From the NCBI RefSeq assembly GCF_026914185.1, contig NC_070566.1, positions 2,232,001-2,296,000 of the forward strand: a DNA stretch of 64,000 bases, given 5' to 3'. The stretch comes from Puccinia triticina. Its lineage: Eukaryota > Basidiomycota > Pucciniomycetes > Pucciniales > Pucciniaceae. Within the stretch, counting starts at the first letter, position 1; each line of letters begins with the position of its first letter. The position numbers and the translations under genes were made by a program. Positions 45,302 to 55,627 of this stretch are shown piece after piece. Below the pieces are notes generated by a model that did no database searches, was not told the origin of the DNA, and worked only from the letters and a program-made list of their open reading frames with translations.

Positions 45302-46023
45302 CAGACTTACTTCGCGCACTGCAAAAAGCTCTTCGCGCACTGCGCGTGAAGGGCGCAACTTTTTCAAATTATTTTTTGACCAATCAATAGACAAGCTTAT
45401 TATTGTCCTCTGTGAATTTATTTGGAGTTTTTTGAAGCTTCCTTGTATGCTTAAAAATCCCACCAATAAAAAAAACAAGTACAGCCATTTGGGGACCTGG
45501 AATTCATATTCCCACAGGCCAAAAAATCCAATTAATTTATTGAATCATATTTAACATGTATTTAAAAGTTTCAGAACTTTTTGGCCACTTTGTACAAGGA
45601 CAAGGCTTTCAAAAACCAGTAACTGTTTCTCAAGATATGCCAAAATGCGCCAGTAAGTGGTGAACTTTCCTAATTTTTGAAAGCCTTATTCTTGCACAAA
45701 GTGGCCAAAAAATTCTAAAAAGTTTGAATTCATATGTATCATTATTCACTAAATTATTTGGATTTTTTGACTGGTGGGAATATGAATTCCAGGTCCCCAA
45801 ATGGCTGTACTTGTTTTTTTTATTGGTGGGATTTTTAAGCATACAAGGAAGCTTCAAAAAACTCCAAATAAATTCACAGAGGACAATAATAAGCTTTTCT
45901 ATTGATTGGTCAAAAAATAATTTGAAAAAGTTGCGCCCTTCACGCGCAGTGCACAAAGTGTTTGCAAACTTCGCGCACTGCACAGTGCGCGAAGAGCTTT
46001 TCGCAGTGCGCGAAGTAAGTCCG
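45302..46023. mobile_element. Long-arm inverted-repeat element, 722 bp, 8-bp duplication
   Basis: TAAATATT is exactly repeated at 45294-45301 and 46024-46031. Arms of ~220 bp beginning CAGACTTACTTCGCGC (right arm CGGACTTACTTCGCGC) are nearly identical. GCGCACTGC motifs cluster at the tips. The 8-bp duplication suggests a hAT source. Open frames inside (45281-45983) arise from the arms and are not genes. Confidence 0.82.
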
Positions 46024-46258
46024 TAAATATTAAAAACAATATGAGCACATGAATACTATTAACAGGCTCCTACTCCCCCGGGGATTTTCAACCTGCCAAT
46101 GAGTTTTACTTTTTATTTTTATAAGTGTAATTGAATCTTATGTGGCTGACTACATACATGAAGTAAAGGATGCAAGATGTTAACAGACAAAGGAGTTAAG
46201 ATCAGAGAGATACGCGGCAACAACTGCCAAAAAGTAATTGGTTGGTGCCTGTTGGTAC

Positions 46259-47154
46259 TAGAGATGGCAAACGGGTACTCGCTGCCGGGTACCCGGTACC
46301 CGTTGGCAGGTACCCGTTTGGCCCTACAGGTACCCGCCGGCGGGTGCCGGGTGCGGGTGCGGGTGTCCAGAATTCTGGTGGGAAGGACGGCGGGTACCTG
46401 GACGGGTACCCGCCGGTCAGCCGGTCATCGAAGAGGATACCTCTCGATGACCGACTGAACCGGTCATCGAAGAGGATAAAAGCTCACGATGACCGTTCAG
46501 CCGGTCATCGAAGAGCCTACAACCTCTCGATGACCGTTCAGCCGGTCATCGAAGAGCCTACAATCTCTCGATGACCGGCTGACCGGTCATCGAAAGGGAT
46601 ACAACCTCTCGATGGCCGGCTGACCGGTCATTGAACAGGATAAAAGCTCTCGATGAACGTTCAGCCGATCATCGAAGAGCCTCCAACCTCTCGATGACCG
46701 GTCGGCCGGTCATCGAGGAGGCTACACTCTTGATGACCGGTCGGCCGGTCATCGAGGAGGCTACACTCTCGATGACCGGCTGACCGGTCATCGAAGAGGC
46801 TACACTCTCAATGACCGGCTGACCGGTCATCGAAAGGGATACAACCTCTTGATGACCGGCTGACCGGTCATCGAAAAGGATAAAGGCTCTCGATGACCGA
46901 TCAGCCAGCCATCGAGGAGGATAAAATCTCTCAATGACCGGTCAGCCGGTCATTGAAGGCGCTACAACACCTCTCAGCCGGCCACCGAAGGTGATACCCG
47001 GGTACCTGTGCCTGGCACCCGGGTACCTCCCCCTCTGCACCCGGGTACCTCCCATGGCGGGTGCCGGGTGCGGGTGCGGGTGTGAGGAATTTGTGAAAAA
47101 ACAGGGGGGTACCCGCACCCGCCACAGGTACCCGGGTGCCATATGCCATCTCTA
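46259..47154. mobile_element. Satellite-filled hAT-type element, 896 bp, 8-bp duplication
   Basis: GTTGGTAC is exactly repeated at 46251-46258 and 47155-47162. Ends are TAGAGATGGC/GCCATCTCTA with GGGTACC- and GGGTGCGGGTGCGG-rich subterminal regions, as in the 54352 element. The centre (about 46420-46980) is a tandem array of roughly 14 units of ~41 bp, each containing a GACCGG...CCGGTCATCGA palindrome. No protein is encoded. Confidence 0.88.
46420..46980. repeat. ~41-bp palindromic satellite array inside the hAT element
   Basis: Units alternate CCGGTCATCGAAGAGG and CTCTCGATGACCGG blocks separated by short spacers (ATAAAAG, CTACA). Related single units appear outside the element at about 47235-47410, separated from the array by the element end. 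Confidence 0.85.
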
Positions 47155-47162
47155 GTTGGTAC

Positions 47163-48328
47163 TCAGCCTCTAAGACAAAGTTCAACTCTGAAGGGCAGAT
47201 CAAGCTCCGGCTATACTCCTACACCGTGCCGATGCCGGCTCAGGCCGGTCATTGAGCGGGGTATTTAGACTGCCCTGATGACCGGCCAGCACATACATGG
47301 AGCGCATGTTCCCGGCCATTGAGGCGATTACTCTTGATGGCCGCTCCATTCCGGTCATTGAGAGGAGCACATTCCCTCTATGGCCAGTTTGTTCTGGTCA
47401 TTGAGAGGAGTACACTGGCCTGTACCATACAAAATCTGTTTTTCCCGCGCAAGGAAAACAGCTTTCTTTTTTCATTCTGTTTATCAAGCAATAAAAACAG
47501 CTCTGCATAAACCTGTACTATAACCACAAGTTCCTTGCTGCAAGAATCTTCTCTGCTTAGACTATGTATGTACATACATACATAACACATATATTAGGGG
47601 GTTTCAAAGTAGACCCGTGCGTGCATGCAGGTCACTTTGCATAACCCAGTTTTGCGGGGAGACTGCAAGTCAACATTCAATATTTGAGTTGAACACTGGC
47701 TTGCCTTGCCTTGCAAGTGGCATGAGCAGGTCTACTTTGAATCCTGCTAATCAGTCTGAGTTCCTCAACATCAGGCCGATAAACACGTATCGGTCCACAA
47801 CGGAAGGCAGGAGGGCCAAACCCTAACTTAACTAAGTCCCTCCCAAGGGAGGCCAAAGGACTCCCTCTTGGAGGGACTTATGCCTTACAGGTGATTTTGG
47901 CCTAAGAGTCATGCCCCAAATCCTTGCCTTTTTGTGCTCAGGTCCCTGTAAGGTGGTGTGTTTTTGTGATCACCCCGTACATTTTCACTAAGACTCATCA
48001 GAAGCGTGGCTATCTCCAGCCACCTTCTGGTGTATTTTCCTCCTTGCCAAACTTGAGATACAGGGGATGTAAACACAAAAAAACTTGTCCTGGCTAGAAG
48101 AGATGATTGATCACTGTTTTTCCAACTGGCTCCCTCGGGATTTGGAGTGAATAGCTGAAAATGCATGTTCCCACACGCATCCTGCAGCTTTGTGACATTC
48201 TCAGATCTGTCAGAGCAGTGAGTCCTGGATACCTGCCAATTTTTCTTTCCTCAAGGCAAGTGTATGGATTTGCACTAAAAATGCTGTTTTAACCACCACA
48301 TGGCACATGCATCTGGCTACCCCGACAC
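47163..48328. other. Non-coding, with scattered satellite units
   Basis: 47235-47410 carries four or so diverged CCGGTCATTGAG units like those in the adjacent hAT element. 47820-47880 contains an AACTTAACTAAGTCCCTCCC palindrome related to the MITE at 60699. No gene seen. Confidence 0.5.
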
Positions 48329-49088
48329 TGTGAGAATATAGCCCCAGACCCGCAGCAACCTCCTCGGAAGCTAGCGCGGTTAGACCAGACCCACCCGCAG
48401 CAATCTCTCAGAGAGCTCGCGCGGATAGACCCAAACCAAGCCCCAGCTGCACAAAGAGGTAAGCCCCTCTAGCAGTCCAGCCAAACCCTAAACCCAAGCT
48501 ATTGCTGACGAGAGTCGCACGGTCCCTTGTAGACATGGCACTTGCAACGGCAACCGCAAAGGAAAAAGGAAGACCAGACCAAGCCTCCGGGTACGTAGCT
48601 GAGCAGAGATAAAGTTGATACGCAGTTCATGCTGACCAACTCTATACTCGACAGAACCCTTGCCCAGCGTATTCGGAACCAGGCGCAAGACTCACTCTTA
48701 GCCAGGATTACGGCCAGCACCGACAAAGGTGAGCAGATCTTTCTCACAAGATCGAGAAAGCAGAACAACAGCACTAAAGCAAAGCAAACTATGTTTGCCC
48801 ATACAGACCCACCCACTGCTCATCCGTATAGACAGGACAAGACCAAGTTATTCATATAACTGGTCCCTGCACAGACTTGTCAGACTTATCACACGTTAGC
48901 AAAGCGCAAGCGCAAGCAATCAGGAGCTTTAACCTAGAACTCAGTACAACCTCGTGCTGCTTTCAGGTAAACATTTCTCCTTATTATTTGCTTTCATCAT
49001 TAAACTTTGTAAATACAAGAAGATTAAAAGAAAGCAATCAATGTTTCAGTTGCTCCAATTCTTTTAGATTTACAGTCTCAAACACGCT
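48329..49088 (+). repeat. Putative 5' LTR and leader of the copia element
   Basis: The gag start at 49125 is preceded by sequence that includes a ~50-bp block (49018-49067) found again at 52541-52590 after the pol remnant, as expected for LTR sequence. The left end is tentatively set at TGTGAGAATA (48329) and the right end near ...CAAACA (49088). No primer-binding site could be identified. Confidence 0.35.
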
Positions 49089-49124
49089 CAATTCGATAAC
49101 CCCAGCAACTGAAAGCAGGACGAG

Positions 49125-52100
49125 ATGGCGAATACTAGAACGCAAGGTACTACCAGCTCGGACAAGACTCCGGCCGCAGCAAAAAGCAATGCCTATAGCC
49201 CAGACAAGGACCATGTCAACGTCCCCAAATTCGACGGATCCAACTTTCCGCTATGGGAGCGCAAAATCAAAATGCATCTGCGACCCCGACACCTGGAAAA
49301 TTACCTGGATGAACCTTTGTCGAAAGAGCCTGACGACGATGAACAACAAGAGGCGCTTAGAACCTGTAGCATCTTGAGCGAAGCCATGTCTAACGCGATA
49401 TTCACAAGTGTAATCAATGACAACAACGAACAAGATCCTCACAAGATCTGGACAGACATCAAGAATATCTACGCCTCCGACTCATTATTATTGGTATTCC
49501 AAGTCTGGAATAAGTGGTTAGATATTCAGTTCAATAAAGACATGAACTCTTACATCACAGAAATGGAAGAAAGTCTAGCAGAATTTAGCTCACTAGGCCT
49601 CAAGGTTCCCAACGTGCTGGTTGGATGCGGTATTGTCGGTAAAATCACCAAAAGACGGCCAATGTTGATGCAAGCGCTCTTTGCCGATCTCAAGGCGCTT
49701 ACCAAACCAAAAGAAATAATTGCCAAACTTCGCGATATCGGACGGCACAAAACCTCCACGAAAAGAAAGTTTGTTGAAGACTCAGAACAATCGTCTACTG
49801 CACTAGCCACCGGCCCTACTCATCGCCGCAAGAAACCTAGCAATCAAATTATTTGATGCAGTGGTGGTAAGCACAACCCTCGAGCCACTACACACACCGA
49901 AGACACCTGTTGGACCATACACCCAACCACTCGCCCACCAGACAAGCCACTCATGGAGCACAAAAGACCCGACAAGAGGCAGCGCACCTCATACCACACC
50001 ACAGCCAATGATGCTGAAGAGGAGCAGGCGCATCACGCCATAGTCCGACCCTCTTTCACCTACAACGCGACGACTCCCTCCGCACCTGTGCTCTCGACAA
50101 TCCTCGATTCAGGAGCAAGTAATCATATGCTAAACTCACTAGCTTATTTCGCGGACACGACACCGGTTCACATTAGCATAGCCACTGGAACTGGGAAATT
50201 GGACTTGACAGCCGTGGCCCGGGGCACAGCCACTCTCAGCCTCCCCTCGGGACAGCTGCTAACCTTACGGGATGCTCTCTTCGTACCGAAGCTCACGCGC
50301 AACCTTGTGTCTATGATGCAGTTACTCGACCGTAAGGCTGTGATCTCTGAGTCCAACGGCAGCTTTGAAGTTCGGATAGACAACAATAAGCCATTCAAAG
50401 TGCACATCGGTAATGATCTACTAGAGATTGCGGGCGTGGCACCCCCTCGAGACCTGGTGGTCAATATGAACACAACGGTCTCGCCCCCCCTCACGGATTT
50501 TCAGAAGTGGCATAATTGCCTCGGTCACGCAAGCTCCGGTAGAATTCAGCAAGCCATTCCGGACAAGATCAGCCTTGTCAAAACCCACTCATGCACAGCT
50601 TGCATGCAAGGGAAGCTGACTAGGCTTCCATGCAGTGGCCACTTCAAGGCAGCCGATGATCCGCTTAGTGTAATTCACGCCGACATCGTTGGTCCCATCT
50701 CGCCTCCAACGAATGGAGGTGCCAGGTATTTCCTGACGCTCGTAGATCAGTGCACCGGCTATATCCACACGGTGATCCTTAAAGAGAAAAGCCAGGCGAC
50801 GCAGTCCATCCTTGACTTTTGGGTGTTTTTTGAACAGCAGACCGGTCACAAATTGAAGAAATTGATCTCGGACAGGGGTGGAGAGTTCGTCAATGGCACG
50901 CTCGGTGATTATCTTAAGGCTGAAGGTATCCAGCATAATGTAGCCCCGCCCTACACTCCCCAGAACAACGGGGTGGCCGAGCGAGCAAATCGGACAATCA
51001 TCAACATGACAAGGTGTCTGATGATGCAGGCCAATATGGCCCCCGAATGGTGGGCGGAAGCAGTGCAAACGGCCACAGCAACGACCAACTGCCTACCGCT
51101 GCTTGCCAGAAGCAAATCCTCGCCGATAGAACTAATGTTCAAGATCAGACCAAACATAACGTTCTTCAGGCCGTTTGGTTGCAGGGTCTGGATAGTCAAA
51201 CCGAAGCAGAAGAGAGATTTGAAGTTCGCCTCAATATCTTGGGAGGGCATACTCTTGGGATACAACAATGATTATTCCTCCTATAGGGTCTATCGGGTGG
51301 AAGATCGAGCTATTGTCACGGTCAAGCACTTGTACTTTGACGAAACCACGTTCCCGGAATGTTCAGCCCTCAAAAAAAGCCACACACCTCTTGGACCCGC
51401 GAAGCTGCCATCTTTCAAGCACGACGACCCTATGCCTTTTAGCGAGGAGGACACTCAGGAAGAACCACAAGAGGGTGCGATGGATATTGTCGAGGAAGAG
51501 CGTCAATTGGACGAAATCGTACATCAGCTTTGATCAATCACCCCTCCTGCTGAACATGCGTCAACAAGCACGCCGGGCAGACTGCCGCCAGTTGCTAGCC
51601 GCTATGAGTGGACCACAGCACCGCCAGCAAAGGAGATTGCCAGCGCAATCAACCCGAGCAACATCGTGAACGGAAAAAGGAACCGTCAAGCTTTCTTAAT
51701 TGAGATTGAAATAGACCCTAAAACTCATAAGCAAGCCATGAACTGCAAAGATCGCAAAAACTGGATCAAAGCTGAACTGAAGGAAATTTCTAATAAGCTC
51801 AAGCATGAAGTCTGGAACGTGAGACAACGGCGGGGCAATGATGAACCCATTCCGGCCACGTGGGCTTACCGCCGTAAACTGGGAGCTGATAACGAAGTCA
51901 TTGAATTTAAAGCCCGTATATGCGCTCAGGGCTTCCGCCAAATCCATGGTAGAAACTTTAATGTAATATACGCACCGACCGGAAAAGCGGCATCTCTGCG
52001 GCTCTTGATCTCCTTCGCCGTGAACAACGGCTTGCTTATTCACCAACTGAACGTCCGTAGTGCATTTCTAACCTGCCCACTTGAAGAAAAAGTCACCCTC

Positions 52101-52550
52101 CTGCCGCCGCAGGGCTATGAATGCTCCCCCAACTCAGTCCTAGAACTGAAGAAGGCTATCTACGGCCTCCGGCAAGCGCCGCTAGCGTGGTACAAGAGAC
52201 TCACGACGTATCTCAAGACACTGGACTTCAACATTTCACTCTCCGACCCGTGTGTGTTTTGAAGACGCGAGAAGCAAGGCCGGCCGGCAACCTGGCTTTT
52301 TGCGCATGTCGATGACATTGTGATCATTAGCCGTGACCCACTAGTTTTCAAGATGGAGATGGAGCGCGAGTTTGAGATCAAGTACCCGGGCGAAGCCGAG
52401 TTCCTTCTTGGCATGAACATCAAGCGCTTTCCGTATGGTCTCCAAATAAACCAGACGCAATATGTGGAGAGGAAGCTAGTCGAATTTGGTCTCGACAAGG
52501 AGCACCCGGCTTCCTGTCCACTCAACCCCAAAGAACGCCAAGAAGATTAA
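49125..52550 (+). pseudogene. Ty1/copia Gag-Pol, one frame broken by three TGA codons
   Basis: A single frame runs from ATG 49125 to 52550 with only TGA stops at 49854-49856, 51531-51533 and 52260-52262. Order: Gag ('FDGSNFPLWERKIKMHL'), a zinc-knuckle-like 'CSGGKHNP', protease 'ILDSGASNHM', pre-integrase 'WHNCLGHAS' and 'CTACMQGK', integrase ('HADIVGP', 'LISDRGGEF', 'NGVAERANRT', which supply the D, D and E), then reverse transcriptase ('WIKAELKEI', 'QLNVRSAFL', 'ELKKAIYGLRQAPLAWYKRL', 'FAHVDDIVII'). Domain order PR-INT-RT identifies copia. RNase H is lost: the frame stops where the LTR-like block begins at 52541. It is an inactive 3'-truncated copy. Confidence 0.9.
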
Positions 52551-52590
52551 AAGAAAGCAATCAATGTTTCAGTTGCTCCAATTCTTTTAG
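52541..52590 (+). repeat. 50-bp LTR fragment duplicated from 49018-49067
   Basis: The block starting AAGAAGATTAAAAGAAAGCA is identical at both sites. Its presence directly after the RT remnant suggests a deletion that joined the middle of pol to the middle of the 3' LTR, removing RNase H. Confidence 0.85.
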
Positions 52591-53898
52591 ACACGTCCAT
52601 ACTGCGAATACATGGATGACCCGAGAGTCATAATTTGACCTCGCTCAGCCTCCCGCAACCATGTTACACAACTTGGGAGTTTACATGTCCTTGTACCTCA
52701 AGTTCGCGCGGGCCCGCTGACTTACTCCTCTCAGCCCAGACGGATATCCGTCCCTGGATCAAGGGCTTTGGATCCTCCTGGCTTGCTCGAAAACCACCAA
52801 GTTACATGTTGCCCTTGCCGTGGTTTCCTCAAAAAATATCAATACTATGGCACCAAGTCGTCGGAATCGTCAACTTGGCGGAAGCTCCATGCTGCTCAAT
52901 GGACCCAGACGGCCAGGACGATTCCAAGCCTCAAGGCCCCGCACAAATCCCCAAGACGAGGCCACTCGCATTGCCGCATCAACCCAACTCGCCGAGGATT
53001 TTGGGATGCTTCCACCACGTGATATAAGGCCAACTCACATCCCTACTCCAGCAGACAATGATGAACAAAATAACTTGGATTTTGATCAGCATCATACTGG
53101 AGATCAAGAGGCCTACCAACCTGCCATTGCGCATGCTAGATATCACCGCCTTCAACAATATGCCGCAATACGACAACAGCGAAGCGAAGAATGGCAGCAG
53201 CTTGTCAACCAAGCAACAGCAACATACCTATTCTGCCAGCAGTCGAGTCACAACTGGACATCTGTCAAGTTCCCAGAATGTGTTCCCTACAACTGCACCT
53301 GCCCACCAGGGGCTATACATCATCGATCAGTTGACTTGATTGGCCTACCGGGTAAGTCAATCATAGTTCTTGTCACTCTTCCAATAGGAATATTAATTTT
53401 TCATTCTTGAATCTGAAAAGAGCAATATGTAGCGTTTCAAATTCCCTTCTGCAAATGTACATCTGACGTGATCCGACTCCTACACTATGGATTCCTTGCA
53501 AGCTTGGCTAAGAAACCACAAACAGCCTTTTCTGTTGGTCTTATCCAGTTCCACGACGCTCTCTGGCAAGCATCAGCTATATCAACAGCATCATTCATTA
53601 AAGGCCTTTCAACCTTTCTGGATTCCCAACACCAACAGCCAATGTTGGCTTGAGGAAGCAAGAAGTGAAGACAGCTCCGAGTACCGTTCTCGCATAGCAA
53701 AGACTTGTATAGTAAGATTAAATTAGCAAAGGATCATCTATTTGAGCAAGGATTTAACTACTCCACCAGTCAAATGTGGGCTGCTCAATGTCCCTGATGC
53801 TTTGGCCCTAATGAAAATGAGCAAAAAGCCGACCCCCAAGAGCCGGACTTCATTCTTGCAATGGACAGCAACTATCAGCAAAGGCACTATGCGCACGC

Positions 53899-55627
53899 TG
53901 TGGTGAACAAAAGAGATCACTGCGCAGAATTGTCAGGACCTCCGCTGCTCCAAGATGATTCCCGGGTAAAGTCGGGTGATCTGGGAAACTCCTCTCCGCT
54001 CCGCAAGTACGTGTAGGGGCATCATGATCCAAGAGAATGAGTTAAGTAACATATAAATAACCTCAAAGATACGTAGAAAAGCCGCAATCCACCGTAAAAT
54101 CCGCCATAAAGTACACACAGAACAACTCCGCCATAAGTAAAAAATCATATTCCTCCGTAAAGAATCCGTAACCAAGTAATAATAAGAACAATCCCAGATC
54201 AATGGATGGATTGATGGGGGGAAAAACTCCCTCCCCCATCTCCGTGCAAAAAGAGAAAACCATGTGAGAAAGAAAACCATCCTCCTCTGCCCGCCTCTCA
54301 CGCACGCCATCCGCCAAGCCCCGCTCCCACAACCACGCACGTCATCCACCCTAGAGATGGCACTTGGGTACCCGGCACCCGCCAGCAGGTACCCGGAACA
54401 CCCGCTCAGCACCCGCCGGCGGGTGCCGGTGTTCAGTTTTTGGGCAGGAAAAAAACGGGTACCCATCCGGGTACCCGTCCATCTTGGTGGGCCAGATGGA
54501 TCGGAGGGATCTCTCCACTTGAAGAGGTGGGAGGTGTACATACCACCTCAAGCGGAGCAATCCCTCCGCCCAGAGGTGTGTACACCTCCTCAACCGGAGG
54601 GACTCCTCGACCGGAGGAGTCCCTCCGGTCGAAAAGCTTGTGCACCTCTTTGACTGGAGGGATCCCTCCGGTCAAGGAGGTACTATACCCCTGGGAATCC
54701 GGGAGGAATCCCCGGGTCAGCGAGTATATTGATGACCGGGAGTATTCCCTCCCGGTCATCGATATCATCAATGGCTGGGAGGACTTCCTCCCGGTCATCG
54801 ATATCATCAATGGCTGGGAGGACTTCCTCCCGGTCATCAATAAATAATCAATGGCTGGGAGGACTCCCTCCGGGTCATTGATATAATTGATGGCTGGGAG
54901 GACTTCCTCCCGGTCATCAATATACTCGCTGCGATGACCGGGAGGAAGTCCTCCCTCCCGGCCATCGCGATGAGCTTGCTGACTGTGGTAAGCCCTCTCG
55001 GTCAGCAAGTGTATGTATTGCTGACCGGGAGGGATTTCTCACCGGCAGTGAGTATATCAGAGCAGGTACCCGCCCCTGCACCCGCCAGCAGGTACCCGGT
55101 ATACCCGCCGAGCACACGCCGGCGGGTGCCGGGTGCGGGTGCGGGTGTTGAGATTTTGCAAAATTTCAGGCGGGTACCCGCACCCGCGGTGGGTACCCGG
55201 GTGCGAGAGGCCATCTCTAATCCGCCCATTCCGCTCTCACACGGATCTTCTGTCTACATCACCGCACGTCATCGCCCATCGTCGGACTCCTCTTGCCTTA
55301 GCTTCCTCGCCCCTGTCTAGCCTTCAATGCCGGGATCCCACACGCCGCCTCCGCCCCAGCTACGCCCGCTGACGTAGCCCGCTTTGGCTGCCACGGCTTC
55401 CCCCGGTCACAGCCTATACTATCCAGTCCGCGCCGGCCTGCTTAAGTTGAGTCCAGCTCCGCCGTTGAGCTCCGCCGCCACTGCACTGCTGACATAACCC
55501 CGCGCTCTGCCTCATGAACATTTTCCGCACTGTGCCGCTCCGCGCCAGCCTTGCGGAATCCGCAGCCCGCAACCTCCGCAAACCTGTGCGGACTAATCCG
55601 GGTCCCCGACCCGATTTTAGCATCACA
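53899..55627. mobile_element. Probable solo LTR inside the KDZ gene (with nested hAT element)
   Basis: Removing 53899-55631 restores the KDZ frame exactly (...HYAHA|SKDS...). ACGC is repeated at 53895-53898 and 55628-55631. The inserted DNA begins TGTGGTGA and ends GCATCACA, the TG...CA form of an LTR. Without the nested hAT copy and its duplication it is about 853 bp and has no ORF. The 4-bp duplication is at the lower limit for LTR elements. Confidence 0.65.
54352..55219. mobile_element. Second satellite-filled hAT-type element, 868 bp
   Basis: Ends TAGAGATGGC/GGCCATCTCTA, flanked by ATCCACCC (54344-54351) and ATCCGCCC (55220-55227), one mismatch in eight. Subterminal GGGTACCCG and CCGCCGGCGGG motifs match the 46259 element. 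The centre (about 54500-55000) is a different array: GGAGGGA/TCCCTCC units around 54560-54690, then ~45-bp CGGTCATCGATATCATCAAT units. Three nesting levels: KDZ, LTR, this element. Confidence 0.85.

Noticed and set aside
45281..46026. Two mirrored proteins on opposite strands
   Set aside because: They are translations of the two inverted arms of one MITE, with no codon-level signal or known domain.
46420..46980. A CRISPR-like array
   Set aside because: Units are contiguous palindromic satellite repeats without unique spacers, inside a eukaryotic transposon.
49854..49856. Programmed readthrough or recoding of TGA between Gag and Pol of the copia element
   Set aside because: Two more TGA codons occur in pol and RNase H is deleted, so ordinary decay explains the stops.
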